Below, one piece after another: positions 61,664 through 64,000 of a stretch of DNA of 64,000 nt. A model generated the notes under the pieces. That model saw nothing but the letters and a program-made list of their open reading frames with translations, did no database searches and was not told the origin of the DNA. Each line of letters starts with the position of its first letter. The first letter of the stretch is position 1. The position numbers and the translations under genes are program-made. Origin of the DNA: Trichinella spiralis (taxonomy: Eukaryota > Nematoda > Enoplea > Trichinellida > Trichinellidae); assembly GCA_000181795.3 (NCBI GenBank), contig CM012953.1, positions 6,868,034-6,932,033 on the forward strand, read 5' to 3'.

Positions 61664-62753
61664 ATAAAATCAGCTTTGCGCCAAATTTCAAAGAGCACTA
61701 TGTTAAACTGCACATAATTTTTCATTCTATAAAAATGATGGCATAGAAAATAAAAAACAAAAGCCGTCACATCATATAAATGTAGATTATTAGAAAAAAT
61801 GTACAACAAAATAAAAAAAATAAAAATATTTTTCGTCTTGAATATTATAATAAAACTGCATGCAATAATCATTTGAAACTATGAATTTATCATACAAATG
61901 ACAATATTTTATCATTGATATGTATAGCAAACTTTCATTTAAAAAATAACTAAATTTATTTAATATTTTTACTATTTCTAATTAATAATGATAAACTATA
62001 ATGATAACAATAACAACGCATGATTGATATAAAACGGTGGTGAAGGTTGAAGTGTATGTTCGCTCCAGTGTGTGCAGAGAAAGCGCTGCAGAGGGAGTTG
62101 TCGTTGCTGAGCGTGGCTAGTGTCTGTTGTGCTGGGGACTTCGATTGCTGTGTTTAGGCGTTTGTTTGTGTCTTTCATTAAGTAAACGGTGTGATCTGTT
62201 AGCTGAGTTTTGCTTGAACAGCATTCGTCGGTGAAAGCAAACAATCGCGATCGGAAGTTATACTCACTCTGTCGATCCCAAAATAATGCAATCCACTCAA
62301 CTCGAAGGCAACCAAGTTTTGTCGCAAAAAATAATAAAATTATTAATATTATTTATATGATTGTTATTCACTAAAATTTATAAGCAAAAACAATTTCCCT
62401 GATGTTATATTTAATTAATTGCTGCACTGTAAATTTACTCTTGATTTTACTTTTATGTATTACAGTATCAGGATATTGTTTACGATGTTTATTTCATTGA
62501 TGTTTTAAATATGGGAGGAAGGATACTTATATAGACTGACTTTTATTACACTTTTAGATTTATTAACTTTATATTAACTCAGATTAATCTAAAACTGTAA
62601 ATTAAATTATGTATTTGATGCGTGATGGATTTAACTTAATATGAGAATTTTTAATGTTACTGATATATGAGTAGAATTTTATTGAATTACCAATGTATAA
62701 TAATAATTTGATTAACTTTTATTTTAAGCATTTTGCTTGCATTAAAGTAAAAA
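61664..62753. other. Intergenic region between decarboxylase gene and MED19
   Basis: Mostly AT-rich. A less AT-rich island at about 62030-62290 has an open minus-strand frame (61996-62244) beginning MFAFTDECCSSKTQLTDHTV. I do not recognise the peptide, and it may be a repeat fragment or an exon of an unseen gene. An acceptor-like ttattttaag ends at about 62728, 25 bp before the MED19 ATG. Confidence 0.4.
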
Positions 62754-63718
62754 ATGGACGAAAGCGACAGTGCTTCTGTGAGTTCTTCACAGACCCGCGA
62801 TTCCAGCGGTATTTTGCGTACCAAAATTGCACTTGGTCGAAAACCTTCTGTTATTATGCCATTTTATATGATGAAAAATGAGCTGCCAAGTAAGCTTTTC
62901 GCGTGATAAATTTATTTGCCTTTAAACTTTAGCCTTTAGGTCCCAGTCCTATTACTGGTAGCATGAATTTGTTGTCTTATTATGGTCTGGATCATGCGTT
63001 CAACAAGTTTTGCAATAATAAAAAGCTTAAAGAAGAATTGAGCGCATTTCTACCTAATCTCCCTGGTAACATTGACACCCCTGCCCAGAAAGACGGAAGG
63101 CAAATTTGTTCAAATTTCGTCAGCAGACATTTTTCAAATTGTAAATATGGATTTTTTTAAAATTTAGTTCGTTGCGACAGCTTTTCGAAAAGCCTCCAAT
63201 ATGTGGAAAAGAAATTTTGCCATTGAGCAACAGCGATTTAGCCGGTTTTCGTCTTCTACCTGGCTCAGTAGGAAATTGCATTTTGATTTCAGAGTGAAAT
63301 TTCGCATATTATCTTGGGTGATTTTTTTAAAGATACCTGAAGAATATCAGCTGTGGAATGTCGGTGCTGAGATTGTAAACGATAAGAAGAAACGTAAGCG
63401 GAAGCATGAACTGTTATCCGCTGGTGAGTCTGCGGAAGATGATGTGGAGAAACGGCTGAAGCGAATGAAAAAAGAGGAAGAGAAGAAAGAGAAAAAGAAG
63501 AAAAAGAAAGATAAAAAGAAAAAGGTATGTAAATTAAACTTCTTTGTTAACTGACTAATGGATCAAAAAAATCTTTTATTGAAAAATAATATACAGTTAA
63601 GTTCTTGCATTTTTATATTTTTCAGTTATGAATTCTTTTCTTTTAGAAAATGATGGAAAGCGAACCTGTTTATTCAGCACCTGTGATTTCTCAAGCGTCC
63701 GATTTTTTGGATTTTTGA
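62754..63718 (+). CDS. MED19: Mediator complex subunit 19
   Basis: Five exons: 62754-62889, 62940-63099, 63168-63267, 63333-63524, 63647-63718; 219 aa (human 244). MED19 links the Mediator middle module to RNA polymerase II and to transcription factors. Matching stretches are PFYMMKNELP, GSMNLLSYYGLDHAFNKF, LSAFLPNLPGNIDTP, SSLRQLFEKPPICGKEILPL, LAGFRLLPG and PEEYQLW, followed by a Lys/Arg/Glu-rich basic tail (KKKRKRKHE and a long Lys/Glu run). Intron 2 must use a GC donor (GGAAG|GCAAAT) with a normal tttag acceptor: only this join keeps the conserved DG-SSLRQL order. The upstream reading beyond 63100 runs into a frame unrelated to MED19. AATAAA lies at 63847-63852. Confidence 0.9.
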
Positions 63719-64000
63719 AAGTATTAATTTTTTGTCAAAATTCAGCCATTACTGAACACTGCATTGTATATTATAAAACTAATTTTCTGTGATCGTTTGA
63801 ATATTTGATGTTTTCAGTTGTTTGCGTGTTATTTATATTTGTAAATAATAAATTTTATTTTTTTGATAAAACATATTGAGAATGTTATTTATAAGATGAG
63901 CGAATGTGACTTGTGCTGCTATTGTTGTAAGCCCTGGTTTGCCACAATCTGACTAAACGTGCGTGCACCTGCAAATTTAGTGTTGTTGTTACACTATTCT
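63719..64000. other. 3' flank of MED19
   Basis: Contains the polyadenylation signal AATAAA at 63847-63852 followed by T-rich sequence. Nothing else is seen before the window ends. Confidence 0.5.

Noticed and set aside
1-64000. tRNA, rRNA, CRISPR or bacterial-type operon features
   Set aside because: I looked for tRNA T-arm and A-box/B-box patterns, direct-repeat arrays and ribosome-binding sites; none were convincing, and the spliced genes show this is eukaryotic nuclear DNA.

Overview
The window is animal nuclear DNA. It is AT-rich, and its genes are split into many small exons by short GT-AG introns with U-rich acceptors (ttttcag, tttag, tttaag). Proteins such as an FGF receptor, a CLASP with TOG domains, an aromatic amino-acid decarboxylase and MED19 show a metazoan. 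Several start codons lie a few bases behind an acceptor-like AG with no visible upstream exon, and two genes sit 82 bp apart on one strand. Both points fit spliced-leader trans-splicing, so a nematode (perhaps an enoplean such as the Trichinella/Trichuris group) is my best guess. This is inference. I assembled the exon models by hand from reading frame, splice consensus and remembered family sequences. Every complete model closes in frame from ATG to stop.

Layout. The 3' end of a SEL1-repeat gene (+, 1-522) faces BTAF1/Mot1 (-, 1162-6760) tail to tail. After an empty 2.1 kb come a LUC7-like splicing factor (+, 8880-11881), a decayed Tigger/pogo-type DNA transposon (-, about 13350-14365) and a C-terminal-motor kinesin-14 (+, 15469-18359). 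A 5.9-kb stretch without an assigned gene precedes an FGF receptor (+, 24216-32300) with an unusually long acidic/low-complexity tail. Next come a secreted serine-protease homologue with all three catalytic residues replaced (+, 34538-35910), Ku70/XRCC6 (-, 36055-38897, 18 exons) and CLASP (-, 40130-50066, 27 exons). An isolated, broken LTR-retrotransposon fragment lies at about 52200-53910. The window ends with TOMM7 (+, 54395-54775), ALG14 (+, 54858-55481), a cathepsin B-like protease (+, 56146-57632), an aromatic amino-acid decarboxylase (+, 59145-61663) and MED19 (+, 62754-63718).

Functionally this is an ordinary mixture of housekeeping genes: transcription (BTAF1, MED19), splicing (LUC7), cytoskeleton (kinesin-14, CLASP), DNA repair (Ku70), mitochondrial import (TOMM7) and N-glycosylation (ALG14). 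To these are added an FGF receptor, two secreted protease-family proteins and a biogenic-amine enzyme. I see no clustered pathway, CRISPR array, tRNA or rRNA. I found no convincing novel system. The most interesting leads are the triad-less protease homologue, the TOMM7-ALG14 pair as a candidate operon, the cathepsin B lacking the occluding-loop histidines, a GC-AG intron in MED19, and probable unannotated exons in the LUC7 intron and in the 18.4-24.2 kb gap.
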